NCBI GenBank assembly: GCA_965262315.1
Contig: CBDHFJ010000120.1
Span: 1-64,000, forward strand
Origin: JBCCFK01 sp965262315
Lineage (GTDB): Bacteria; Actinomycetota; Acidimicrobiia; Acidimicrobiales; UBA8592
Length of the DNA: 64,000 bases
Direction of reading: 5' to 3'
The notes below the pieces were generated by a model. That model was not told the DNA's origin. It saw only the letters and a list, made by a program, of their open reading frames with translations, and did not search any database. Positions within the stretch are counted from its first letter, which is position 1. Each line of letters begins with the position of its first letter. Below, piece after piece: positions 56,345-64,000 of the stretch. A program made the position numbers and the translations under genes.

Positions 56345-57075
56345 CGGCGGGCGGCCTTCTGGGACTTGCGGTTCTTCTTGGCGCCCGGCCGCGCCGCACC
56401 GACTGGTCGCTGCGCGCGCGCCTTCGCGTTCACGCCCTTCTTCGACCCTGGTCGTTCGTAGGGTCGCTCCCGGAACCACAGGTTGCACGCCCACTTCTCG
56501 CCGTAGAGCACCGGCAGCCCGCCGTGGAGCGACTTCTTGTGGACGTCGTGGACCATGCCGGTGGTGTTGTGGAAGACCACCATGCGGCCGGGGATCGGAT
56601 CGACCTCGAGGTTGAGCTTCGGGAAACCGGTGCCGCCACCGGCGTCGACCTCGTTCAGATACATGAGCGCGGTCACGAGCCGTTGGCCACCGTTGGCGGT
56701 GCGGTTGGCGTGGCGCTCGGTGCCGTGCTTCCACGCATCGTGGTGCGCCCGGTACTCCTGGCTCTCCGCATAGTGGACGATCTGGAGTGACTCGGCGTGG
56801 TGGGTGGGGATCCCGACGAGATCGCTGACTCGCGTCACCAGCTTCTTGATCACCGGCGTGGAATCGTGTCCGAGCCAGGCGGTACTGCCGGTGCGGCCCT
56901 CGCTGTAGGCGACCTCGGTGTCGAGGGTCACCCGGGCCCGCTTCATCTTCGAGCGGGCCTGGTTGATGATGTGCTTGCACTCGCCATCGGTGACGAAGTC
57001 GTCGATCACCTGGACCAACGGGTCGTCCGCCACCTGGATGCCGATGTCGTAGCCGTCGTGCAACTCCACGGTCAT
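56332..57075 (-). CDS. Prolyl 4-hydroxylase-like 2-oxoglutarate/Fe(II) dioxygenase
   Basis: 247 residues. The iron site is H111-x-D113 (EYRAHHDAW) and H184 (KKSLHGGLPV), and K194 in YGEKWACN binds 2-oxoglutarate. SLQIVHYAESQEY and LVTALMYLNEVDAGGGTGFP (ends given) are typical of the P4Hc domain. The C-terminal 45 residues are rich in Arg and Lys (GAKKNRKSQKAARRRNR), an unusual basic tail that could contact RNA, ribosomes or the membrane. Bacterial members hydroxylate proteins such as EF-Tu or small molecules; the target is unknown. The last codons lie within the 71-bp repeat. Confidence 0.87.
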   Translation of the reverse strand: MTVELHDGYDIGIQVADDPLVQVIDDFVTDGECKHIINQARSKMKRARVTLDTEVAYSEGRTGSTAWLGHDSTPVIKKLVTRVSDLVGIPTHHAESLQIVHYAESQEYRAHHDAWKHGTERHANRTANGGQRLVTALMYLNEVDAGGGTGFPKLNLEVDPIPGRMVVFHNTTGMVHDVHKKSLHGGLPVLYGEKWACNLWFRERPYERPGSKKGVNAKARAQRPVGAARPGAKKNRKSQKAARRRNR

Positions 57076-57115
57076 CCGACCAGGGTTGCGCGAGCCGGAA
57101 CGCCTCGCAAGCCAC

Positions 57116-57130
57116 CCCACCGTCGGTGGG
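57116..57130. promoter_or_regulatory. Operator-like dyad in the -35 region of the ornithine cyclodeaminase gene
   Basis: CCCACCG (57116-57122) and CGGTGGG (57124-57130) flank a single T. The dyad lies 11 bases upstream of the -10 box, where the -35 element is expected. Confidence 0.4.
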
Positions 57131-57141
57131 CACCAGTGATC

Positions 57142-57147
57142 TACGTT
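57142..57147 (+). promoter_or_regulatory. -10 element of the ornithine cyclodeaminase gene
   Basis: TACGTT, six bases before the ATG at 57154. Confidence 0.5.
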
Positions 57148-57153
57148 GAGTCG

Positions 57154-58119
57154 ATGGACGACCCCCTGCTCCCACCACCGAACGAGGTGCTCATCATCTC
57201 GGCCGAGACGTGCCGCTCGGTGCTCGATGTCGGCGAACTGCGAGCTGCGCTCGCCGCCGCGCTGCAGGCTCACAGCGACGGGAGGAGCAACGTGCCACCA
57301 CGCATCGCGGCCCGCGTCGGCGGCTCGTTCCTCGGCGCGATGCCGGGCAATGTCGACGGCATGGGCCTCGGGGCCAAGTTGGTCTCGGTGTTCCCGGCCA
57401 ACCATGGCGGCCCGGTCCCGAGCCACCAGGGTCTCATCACCCTCTTCGACCAGACGAACGGCTCACCGCTCGCCATCATGGACGGCGCCTACATCACCGC
57501 GATCCGGACCGCCGCCACCGCGGCGGTCGGCGCCGACCTCGCCGCGCGCCCCGATGCGTCGATCCTGGCGATCATCGGGGCCGGCGTGCAGGGCCACGCA
57601 CACCAGCGAGCGTTCGCAGACATCCGGGCCTGGTCCGAGGTGCGCGTGGCCTCGCGGACCTCGGCCAACGCCGTCGCGCTCGCGGACGCAACAGGCGCCT
57701 TGTTCTGCGACTCGTTCGAGGATGCGGTGCGCGGGGCCGATGTGGTGGCGCTGTGCACCGACGCGGCACAACCGGTCATCGATGCGGGCTGGCTCGCAGC
57801 CGGGACGCACGTGTCCTCGGTGGGTGTCGGCCGCGAGATCGACGACGCCACGATGGCACGCGCCGATCGGATCGTCGTCGAATGGCGGGGCGCCGCCGAG
57901 AATGCGCCGCCCGCCGGCTCCCACGAGCTCCAAGGCATGGATCCGGCGTCGCTCGTCGAGGTTGGTGAGATCGTGGCGGGCCGGGCCATCGGGAGGGCCG
58001 ACCCCGACGAGATCACGGTCTACAAGTCGACCGGCCACGCCGTCGAGGACATCGCCGCCGCCGCGCTGGTCTTCGAACGGGCCAAGGCGTCCGGTGCCGG
58101 CACCGTCGTCACCCTCTGA
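57154..58119 (+). CDS. Ornithine cyclodeaminase / mu-crystallin family protein
   Basis: 321 residues. The N-terminal part has VLIISAETCRSVL and SNVPPRIAARVGGSF; KLVSVFPANHGGPVPSHQG follows. The Rossmann motif is AIIGAGVQGHAHQRA near residue 145, with EVRVASRTSANA after it. Family members are ornithine cyclodeaminases, alanine dehydrogenases and ketimine reductases using NAD(P). The usual substrate-binding Arg/Lys/Asp set is only partly recognisable, so the substrate stays open. Confidence 0.87.
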   Translation: MDDPLLPPPNEVLIISAETCRSVLDVGELRAALAAALQAHSDGRSNVPPRIAARVGGSFLGAMPGNVDGMGLGAKLVSVFPANHGGPVPSHQGLITLFDQTNGSPLAIMDGAYITAIRTAATAAVGADLAARPDASILAIIGAGVQGHAHQRAFADIRAWSEVRVASRTSANAVALADATGALFCDSFEDAVRGADVVALCTDAAQPVIDAGWLAAGTHVSSVGVGREIDDATMARADRIVVEWRGAAENAPPAGSHELQGMDPASLVEVGEIVAGRAIGRADPDEITVYKSTGHAVEDIAAAALVFERAKASGAGTVVTL

Positions 58120-58224
58120 CACCGCACCGGTCGCCACCCACGTGCCGCCCGTGGCGGTCTCGGAAACGGGAGCGCGACGGCTCCGAGTGCGGAACCGCCG
58201 GCGGGCTGCGGTAGAACGGATGCC

Positions 58225-59016
58225 GTGCTGATCGTCGTGTCCCCCGCCAAGTCGCTCGACTACGAGTCGCCGCTGCCCACCCGCAAGCACAGCGAGCCTC
58301 GCATGCTCGACCAGGCCTCGGAGCTCGTCGACATCATGGCCCACAAGACGCCGGCCGAGATCGCCGAGATGATGTCGATCTCCGAGGGGCTCGCGGAACT
58401 CAACTTCGAGCGTTTCCAGGACTGGGAGGCGCCGTTCACCCCCGAGAACGCTCGGCCGGCCCTGCTGGCGTTCAATGGCGACGTGTACCTCGGCATGGAC
58501 GCCGCGAACACCTTCTCCGAGCGCGACTACACCCACGCGCAGAAGGTGCTGCGCATCCTGTCGGGGCTCTACGGCGTGCTCCGCCCGCTGGACCTGATGC
58601 AGCCCTACCGGTTGGAGATGGGCTCGTCGCTCACCAACCCCAGGGGCAAGGACCTCTACTCGTTCTGGGGTCCCGACATCACCGACCGCATCAACGCGGA
58701 CCTGGCCGAGAGCCCTGGTGCGAAGGTCCTCGTGAACCTGGCCTCCAACGAGTACTTCGGTTCCGTCCAGCCCGATCGGCTCGACGGCAAGCTGATCACG
58801 CCGAACTTCCTGGACTCCAAGAACGGTGGGCCCTACAAGGTGGTGAGCTTCTTCGCGAAGCGAGCCCGAGGCGCCATGGCCGGCTGGATCATCCGCGAGC
58901 GCATCAAGAGCGCAAAGGGCCTGCTCGACTTCTCGGACATGGACTACCGGTACGACGCGGAACGGTCCACTCCCGAAGCACCCGTCTTCATTCGCGAAGA
59001 CGGCGGTATGGGCTGA
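58225..59016 (+). CDS. yaaA: YaaA-family peroxide stress protein (DUF328)
   Basis: 263 residues from a GTG start. Family landmarks: LIVVSPAKSLDYESPLPT at the start, MLDQASELVDIM, RPALLAFNGDVYLGMDA, LSGLYGVLRPLDLMQPYRLEM (ends given) and GKDLYSFWG. YaaA lowers free iron and protects DNA during peroxide stress in Escherichia coli; later work describes DNA binding. The gene is single, after a 105-base gap that holds no clear promoter. Confidence 0.93.
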   Translation: MLIVVSPAKSLDYESPLPTRKHSEPRMLDQASELVDIMAHKTPAEIAEMMSISEGLAELNFERFQDWEAPFTPENARPALLAFNGDVYLGMDAANTFSERDYTHAQKVLRILSGLYGVLRPLDLMQPYRLEMGSSLTNPRGKDLYSFWGPDITDRINADLAESPGAKVLVNLASNEYFGSVQPDRLDGKLITPNFLDSKNGGPYKVVSFFAKRARGAMAGWIIRERIKSAKGLLDFSDMDYRYDAERSTPEAPVFIREDGGMG

Positions 59017-59040
59017 ACCCACCCGGCGTCCGGTGTCACC

Positions 59041-59892
59041 TCAGACGCAGAGCCCGTCTTCGGAGACCCCCCGGCTGCACAACAGCGTGGCCTCGATGGT
59101 CCGGAGCTGGAATCCAGCGTCCGCGATCTCGGCCGGCTCGCCGAAGATGTGAAGCCGGTAGCCGCGGAGGGCGTCGTCGCCCAGGCCGATGACGTCGACC
59201 GTGATCTCGCCCAGGTCACCGCTGGCGTCGGGTGCCACCACCACGACGATGCGTGACGGCGGCTCGTCGCTGGCCACCACCTCGGCCACGGCGAGACCCA
59301 GATCGAGCATGGTCTCGGCGCCGAGGCCACTGTTGCCGTTGAGGGTGATGAAGTCGCTCGTGAAGTCGATCGTGGCACCGAGCCGCGCCATGAACCCCGA
59401 GCCGACCCACCCCTCGATGCCATTCCACTGAACCAGCCACCAGATCGAGTTGGTCAACTCCCGGCCCTGACCGGTGCCGAACACATCGTCGGCCAGGTTC
59501 GGGAGCTCACCGACCAGCGGCGTCGACTCGCCGGGCTGCTCGTGCATCTCCAGGATGTCGTCGAAGGCCACCCCGACCACGCCGACCATCTCACCGGGGA
59601 CCGGCACCAGGAAGTCGAACGGCTCACCCGGGAGGTCGGGCAGCGGGGTCGGTTCAGCGGTGGCCGTCGGTTCGGGTTCGGGTTCCGGCGCCGCGGTCGG
59701 CTCCGGTGTTGCCGTGGGCTCGGAGGGCGCTTCGGTGGGGGACGGCTCGGCCGGAGGTGCCGTCGCGGTCGGATCGGGGTCGGTGCCCGGCGTCGGCGTC
59801 ACCACCTCGACGGCAACCGTGGTGTCGGCGGCGCACGCTGCGGCGAGCACCGCGACCAGCAGGAACGGAACGATGTGGAGACGTGCGGACAT
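59041..59892 (-). CDS. Lipoprotein with Pro-Thr-Glu linker
   Basis: 283 residues. The signal peptide ends in a lipobox LAAAC with C20. Residues 25-90 are a linker built from Pro, Thr, Glu and Ala. The globular part (about 95-283) has a segment resembling an SH3-like wall-binding fold (VVGVAFDDILEMHEQPGE, WWLVQWNGIEGWVGSGFMAR), then an alpha/beta part and two cysteines near the C-terminus (LLCSRG, DGLCV) that could form a disulfide. Function unknown. A second lipoprotein lies 37 bases upstream on the same strand. Confidence 0.8.
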   Translation of the reverse strand: MSARLHIVPFLLVAVLAAACAADTTVAVEVVTPTPGTDPDPTATAPPAEPSPTEAPSEPTATPEPTAAPEPEPEPTATAEPTPLPDLPGEPFDFLVPVPGEMVGVVGVAFDDILEMHEQPGESTPLVGELPNLADDVFGTGQGRELTNSIWWLVQWNGIEGWVGSGFMARLGATIDFTSDFITLNGNSGLGAETMLDLGLAVAEVVASDEPPSRIVVVVAPDASGDLGEITVDVIGLGDDALRGYRLHIFGEPAEIADAGFQLRTIEATLLCSRGVSEDGLCV

Positions 59893-59928
59893 CGACCCAG
59901 TGTGACAGCAGCGCGTGGGACGCCCGGG

Positions 59929-61233
59929 TCAGGCGGGCCCGAGCGAGTTGACGATGTCGATCAACTCGAAGTCGCGCAGTGGACCGGTCACGGTCACGAC
60001 GAACTCGTCGCTGCGGAGCCACACGTGCGGGACGGTCTCGGGCGCGGTGGACAGCTCGGCCACCTGCCCGGCGAACGACCCACCGGTCACCTCGACCTCG
60101 AATCGCTCGTAGAACTGTCCCTCCCCGGAGAACGGATCGATCCAGAAGTCGGGCTGGTCACCGACCCGTCGCGTGGCCACCGTGACCGTCCGCCAGCCGT
60201 TGCGATAGCGGGCGTGCACGATGTCGATGCTCGGCGGGTTCGAGCCCTCGGCGCCGGTGAAGATGTCGGACTGGCCTGGCACGACGGCCACCGCATCCAG
60301 CGTGTAGCCGTCCGGTACGACGGCGGGCAGGAGCGGGGTGTAACCCACGAGGCCGGTGATCTGATCGATCGTCGGACGCTGGAAGCCCTGGTCGTAGCTG
60401 AATGTCGGCGCGGGCAGGTCGGGCAGCGTGAAGACGTCCAGTCGGTCCGTGAACACCTCGAACGAGGTGGCCACGAGCGAGGACTGTTCCTGGCCTTCGA
60501 AGGAGGCCCGGTAGTCGAGGATGGCACCGGTCTCGGCGTCGACCGCCACCGTGATCCGGTCCGGCCCACCGCCGATGCCGTTGGGCACGACCGAGGCCTC
60601 GTACAACACGGCGTCGCGGCCCAACACCTCGCCCTGACCGGCGAACGCCGTGCCCGCGAGGGCGAGGACGTGGTCGACGCGCTCGAACCCGGGCAGGAAC
60701 GGCTTCCAGTAGGCGTCGGGACCGCCGAGCCCGAGGCCCGAGTCCACGATCACCGACAGGTCGTCGCCGCCCAGGAAATAGGAGGTCCGGGTCGAGGTGG
60801 CCGCGTCGAGCACCTCGATGGATCCGTCCTCGTAGTCGAGTCGGAACGAGCCGTCCCGGGCCAGTGTGGCCAGGACCGTCTGTTCGAACCCGAAGCTGTC
60901 GGAGTCGTAGGCGACCACGACGCTCTCGATCGGGCCGGCAGCGGCCGGTGGGGGCGTTGGCGTCTGGTCGAGGGTGGGCTCGGGCAGCGGCGTCGGTGTG
61001 GTGGCCGGTCCCGGGTCGCCGTCGCCGTCCCCGGCTCCGTCCTGATCGCCCTGATCGAGCGGCGTCGGCGCCGGCGTCGCGGTGGCCTGGTCCTCGACCT
61101 CGGCGGGCTCGGGTGTCTCGACTGGATCCGGCGTGGCGGTCGGGTCGGCCGTGGCCGAGCCCTCGCCACCACCGCCACAAGCCGCGGCCAGGATCGTCAC
61201 GAGCAGGGCAATCGAAAGCCAACGATGCAACAT
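59929..61233 (-). CDS. Lipoprotein of unknown function with Pro-Thr linker
   Basis: 434 residues. Lipobox LAAAC with C19. A Pro/Thr/Asp/Glu linker runs to about residue 95. The remainder contains repeats of a strand-turn type seen in LolA/MucB-like or outer-surface lipid-binding lipoproteins: FGFEQTVLATLARDGSFRLD, GRDAVLYEASVVPNGIGG, DRITVAVDAETGAILDYRAS. The similarity to regulators of the MucB type is only in pattern. The ATG lies seven bases after a -10 box (TACCCT). It is in line with the downstream lipoprotein gene and could share its transcript. Confidence 0.8.
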   Translation of the reverse strand: MLHRWLSIALLVTILAAACGGGGEGSATADPTATPDPVETPEPAEVEDQATATPAPTPLDQGDQDGAGDGDGDPGPATTPTPLPEPTLDQTPTPPPAAAGPIESVVVAYDSDSFGFEQTVLATLARDGSFRLDYEDGSIEVLDAATSTRTSYFLGGDDLSVIVDSGLGLGGPDAYWKPFLPGFERVDHVLALAGTAFAGQGEVLGRDAVLYEASVVPNGIGGGPDRITVAVDAETGAILDYRASFEGQEQSSLVATSFEVFTDRLDVFTLPDLPAPTFSYDQGFQRPTIDQITGLVGYTPLLPAVVPDGYTLDAVAVVPGQSDIFTGAEGSNPPSIDIVHARYRNGWRTVTVATRRVGDQPDFWIDPFSGEGQFYERFEVEVTGGSFAGQVAELSTAPETVPHVWLRSDEFVVTVTGPLRDFELIDIVNSLGPA

Positions 61234-61240
61234 TCCCGCG

Positions 61241-61246
61241 AGGGTA
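61241..61246 (-). promoter_or_regulatory. -10 element of the lipoprotein pair
   Basis: TACCCT on the minus strand, seven bases before the ATG at 61233. Confidence 0.5.
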
Positions 61247-61277
61247 GGCGGCGCCGCTGCCGCGCCGGGCCGACCGG

Positions 61278-64000
61278 TCAGTCGCCGTCGATGTCGCTCG
61301 GGGGCTCGGGGACCATGTCGGCGAGCTGACGCAGGACTGCGTTGTCGGTTCGTAGCTGGTCGAGCTCGGCTCGGGCCTCCCGCAACTCGTCGCTGAGCTC
61401 CTCGGCCCGTTGGTTCCACTCGCGACCCGGGTCCTGCTGGCCGTTGGCCAGCGCCCACAGCCGCTCGATCGTGGTCACGATGCGCTGGTCCACCGTGCGC
61501 AGCTCATCGGCCACGCGGCGGATGTCGGCCTCGCCCTGCTCGAGCCAGGTCTTGGCGCCGACCCAACGCCACGCAGCACCGAAGGTGTCGACTCGCCGCG
61601 CCCACTCGTCGGCGCGTGCGGGGTCGGCGATGTCGTCGATGATCGACCCGAGTGCGGGACGGAGGCGGCGTTCCACGCCCTCACACCAGGCCAGGTTCTC
61701 GCGGAGCCCGTTGAGGTAGACGATGCGATCACGGACCTGCTGGAAGGCCAGCACGTCACGGGTACGAACCGCCCGCGAGAATGCGTCGGCCCAGTCGGGC
61801 GGCTGCTCCAGCTCCAGGAACGGCAGCACCCGCCGCTCGCCTCGGAGGACGAGCTCGGTGGCCGCGGCCGCTCGGTGGTGGGCGGCCACCCGGTCGAGCT
61901 CCTCGAGGAACAGCGCCACCGAGGACGGGTCGTCGAAGGAGACCCCGTCGACGCCGTGCGCCTGGAGCTGGCCGTCGAGGGTGGTGAGCTTGTCGCGAAC
62001 CATCAGCAGGCGATCGAGCTCGGCGAGTGCGGCCCGATGCCGGTCGAGACGCAGCCGCACACTCTGACCGGCGTCGACACCCACCGAGGTCGGCCAGACC
62101 TGGTCGAGCTGGTCGACCAGGGCACCTGCCCGGGCGGTCGCCAGGAAGGCCCCGAGGTCGGTCGTGCTCGACGGCGCCGATCCGTTGACCCGCACCCGCT
62201 CGAGCATCTCGGTGGCCTCGGCGACGACCTTCGGCACACGCAGCCGGTTCTTGGGCCGTCCCTCGTCGCTGACCTTGACCGCGTTGCCGGCAGCCAGCCA
62301 GTCGCGCAGCGCCACGGCCTGCGCGACGTAGTCGGCCATCGGACCGTTGCAGCGAACGCTGGTGTTGGGGTCGACCGCCGCCAGCTGTTCTTCGGCTTGG
62401 GTCACCAGCGCGGTCACGGCCGCGCGACGGTTGAGCCAGGTCTCGGGTCGGCCCGCCCGCATGTCGGCCAGGGCTTCGGAGGCCCATCGATGCGAGGTGA
62501 TGTCGACCGAGCCCAGCACCGAGGAGATGTCGACCACCAACGCCCGCAGGCCCGTGGCCGCCGACTCGGACAAACCGCCGACCGCCTCGGCCATCGCCGT
62601 GGTGGAGGTCCCGTAGCTCTCGGCCTTCTGGTGCGCCCGCTCCTCTTCGTCGATCACCGACTGGAAGGCGTGCACCGTGGGGACGCGGTGGACGGCGAGC
62701 AGTTCGCCGGAAGCGAGGTCGTGATCCTCGAGGATGCGCGGGTCGGTCCGCAGCGACGCCCAGTGGCGCAGATGACTGTCGGACACGGGAGCAGGAGTGC
62801 CGGGCACGACCCGTGCCGCCACGATCCAGGCATGGTCCGGGGCCTCGGCGGCCAGGCGCTCGGCGATCCGGGCCCGGGACCCTGCGTACGGGAGCAGGTT
62901 GGCCGGGGCCTCGACGCCCCGGGTGGCGGCCAGCTCCTGGCGGATCAGCGTCCGCTCACGGCGCAGACCCTCGAGCGTCTGCAGCAACGCCTCCTGGGCG
63001 GCCTCCGCTTCGCGTTCGTCGGGGCGGGTGGTGCCACGCATGTGGGATGCGTCGTCGCGGGTGTCGCGCGCGGACGCTCGCATCTGCTCGACGACGAGTT
63101 CTCGCGCGGGGTCCGGCTCGGGTTCGACGGCGACCCACGGCAGCTCGACGGGCGGAAAGGTGGGTGTGGGTGCGGCCTCGGGTTCGGGCGCGACCTCGGC
63201 GGCAACCGCTGGACGGGAATCGGCGGCCTCGACCTCAGCTCGGTCCGGTCCGGGATGAGGTTCCTGCTCGGCCCCAGGCGGCGGCGCGGGAGCGGCCGGC
63301 TCGTCGGCCAGTTCCTCGATCTCCTCCGTGGCGGCGTCGTCGAAGTAGCCGACCACCGGTCCGACCTCGAGCACCAACTCGAGATCGGGTTGGCCGGCGT
63401 CGGGGACCTCGGCCGACTCGACCTCCGTGGGCTGCTGGTCGAAGAGTTGCGGGGCGGCGGGTGCGGTGGGCTCGCGCAGATCGATGACCTCGTTGCGGCG
63501 GCGCAGGACCAGGGCCGGGGCCCAGCTGACCTCGGGGTGCGTGCGGGGGTCGGGGCGGACGTCGGTGGGGTGGTAGACCGCCTGCTCGTCCAGTGCGATC
63601 GCGAGACGTCGCACCATGTGCTCGACCTCCTCGCGGTTGGTGAGCGCGCCCTGGAATTCCTTGGCCCAGCCGGTGATCTCGTCCACCTCTGCCTGATCGG
63701 CAATGGCGGTGGCGTCGACCATGTCGAGCTCGAGGCTGAGGTTGTCGCTGGACGTGACCACTCGGATCTCACCCGAGACCACGTCCTGTTCGGTCGTGAC
63801 CCGGGTGGTCAGCAGATGGCGCCGGATGACCGGCCCCTGATCGGGCGCCCAGGACAGCAGCCCCACACCCAGGACGATCTCGGCGTCCGGGTCGCCGGCC
63901 GCCAACGTGTCGTGCGCTTCCCGCAGCCGATCGTGCAGATCGCGGGCCGGCTGATCGTGACGCTCGGCCAGCGCCCACAGGTGCCAGAACGGCATCCACA
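61278..64000 (-). CDS. Large helicase-related protein without visible ATPase motifs (5' end beyond window)
   Basis: At least 905 residues; the frame is open to the right edge. From memory, the N-terminal part (PFWHLWALAERHDQPARDLHDR to SWAPALVLRRRNEVIDLREP, given by their ends) resembles the accessory N-terminal domain of large actinobacterial superfamily I helicases, in which a GPPGTGKT loop follows. Here that place is taken by an acidic, Pro-rich linker of about 150 residues (from TAPAAPQLF to ELPWVAVEPEPDP). A coiled coil and the later SRARIAERLAAEAPDHAWI segment then follow, again helicase-like. The C-terminus is a second coiled coil. No Walker A or B motif is present in the window. Confidence 0.6.
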   Translation of the reverse strand, partial: WMPFWHLWALAERHDQPARDLHDRLREAHDTLAAGDPDAEIVLGVGLLSWAPDQGPVIRRHLLTTRVTTEQDVVSGEIRVVTSSDNLSLELDMVDATAIADQAEVDEITGWAKEFQGALTNREEVEHMVRRLAIALDEQAVYHPTDVRPDPRTHPEVSWAPALVLRRRNEVIDLREPTAPAAPQLFDQQPTEVESAEVPDAGQPDLELVLEVGPVVGYFDDAATEEIEELADEPAAPAPPPGAEQEPHPGPDRAEVEAADSRPAVAAEVAPEPEAAPTPTFPPVELPWVAVEPEPDPARELVVEQMRASARDTRDDASHMRGTTRPDEREAEAAQEALLQTLEGLRRERTLIRQELAATRGVEAPANLLPYAGSRARIAERLAAEAPDHAWIVAARVVPGTPAPVSDSHLRHWASLRTDPRILEDHDLASGELLAVHRVPTVHAFQSVIDEEERAHQKAESYGTSTTAMAEAVGGLSESAATGLRALVVDISSVLGSVDITSHRWASEALADMRAGRPETWLNRRAAVTALVTQAEEQLAAVDPNTSVRCNGPMADYVAQAVALRDWLAAGNAVKVSDEGRPKNRLRVPKVVAEATEMLERVRVNGSAPSSTTDLGAFLATARAGALVDQLDQVWPTSVGVDAGQSVRLRLDRHRAALAELDRLLMVRDKLTTLDGQLQAHGVDGVSFDDPSSVALFLEELDRVAAHHRAAAATELVLRGERRVLPFLELEQPPDWADAFSRAVRTRDVLAFQQVRDRIVYLNGLRENLAWCEGVERRLRPALGSIIDDIADPARADEWARRVDTFGAAWRWVGAKTWLEQGEADIRRVADELRTVDQRIVTTIERLWALANGQQDPGREWNQRAEELSDELREARAELDQLRTDNAVLRQLADMVPEPPSDIDGD

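Noticed and set aside
59640..59820. Repetitive GTCGG/CTCGG-rich stretch considered as a non-coding repeat
   Set aside because: It encodes the Pro-Thr-Glu linker of a lipoprotein on the minus strand, with a good lipobox upstream.
1..64000. tRNA, rRNA, insertion sequences, phage genes, toxin-antitoxin pairs
   Set aside because: None recognised on either strand. The GC-rich hairpins found do not fit cloverleaf geometry, and no transposase, integrase or terminal inverted repeat pair was seen.

Overview
This is a 64 kb stretch of a very GC-rich bacterial chromosome. It is densely packed with genes on both strands, and I recognise no tRNA, rRNA, insertion sequence, prophage or CRISPR array. The gene set points to an actinobacterium. 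A crgA / trpG / pknB-pbpA-rodA-pstP-fhaB block has the order found beside the replication origin of mycobacteria. There is also an F420-type LLM oxidoreductase, an inositol-phosphate synthase, a MpaB-type oxygenase and several lipoproteins with Pro-Thr linkers. More than 20 genes carry a TANNNT -10 box only 6-10 bases before the start codon, so leaderless transcription looks common. The class Acidimicrobiia is my best guess, but it rests on general impression and was not tested.

Layout. 1-6.4 kb: an ECF sigma factor with a coupled membrane partner, a PHP-domain hydrolase, an acyltransferase, an adenosine deaminase fused to a DUF952 domain, a haem/FAD membrane reductase and a frameshifted SDR. 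6.5-12.2 kb: a secreted M23 peptidase, an alcohol dehydrogenase with an ABM protein, a NYN-domain nuclease behind a structured leader, DoxX, a thiolase-fold protein lacking its catalytic cysteine, and a small zinc-ribbon membrane protein. 12.2-12.6 kb: a non-coding region with DnaA-box-like sites, GTCAC repeats, a 20-bp palindrome and one copy of a 71-bp hairpin repeat. 12.6-20.5 kb: the cell division and cell wall block. Its kinase has HCD in place of HRD, and pknA and fhaA are absent.

21.9-25.0 kb holds the most interesting locus. Four genes are linked by three successive ATGA overlaps. The second is a selenoprotein of the UGSC family: an in-frame TGA is followed by Gly-Ser-Cys codons and by a strong hairpin of the SECIS type. 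Its partners are a cysteine-containing protein of unknown function, an SDR and a NifU-C-like CxxC protein. A cyclic-nucleotide-binding-domain protein follows 27 bases later.

25-45 kb: mixed metabolic genes, including a serine hydrolase, methyltransferases, a D-aminoacylase-type amidohydrolase, an APC permease, a ureohydrolase, a large secreted phytase-like protein, TauD, a sulfotransferase, MpaB, AIM24, a DinB-MOSC fusion, inositol-phosphate synthase with a divergent LysR regulator, and a beta-helix lipoprotein. 45-58 kb: an RlmG-type methyltransferase, SDR plus M20 peptidase, a glycosidase-like lipoprotein, and a catabolic-looking run (acyl-CoA synthetase, amidohydrolase, pirin, CoA-transferase, LLM oxidoreductase, prolyl hydroxylase, ornithine cyclodeaminase). 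The second copy of the 71-bp hairpin repeat is at 56.3 kb. 58-64 kb: YaaA, two lipoproteins and a large helicase-related protein with no visible ATPase core, cut by the right edge.
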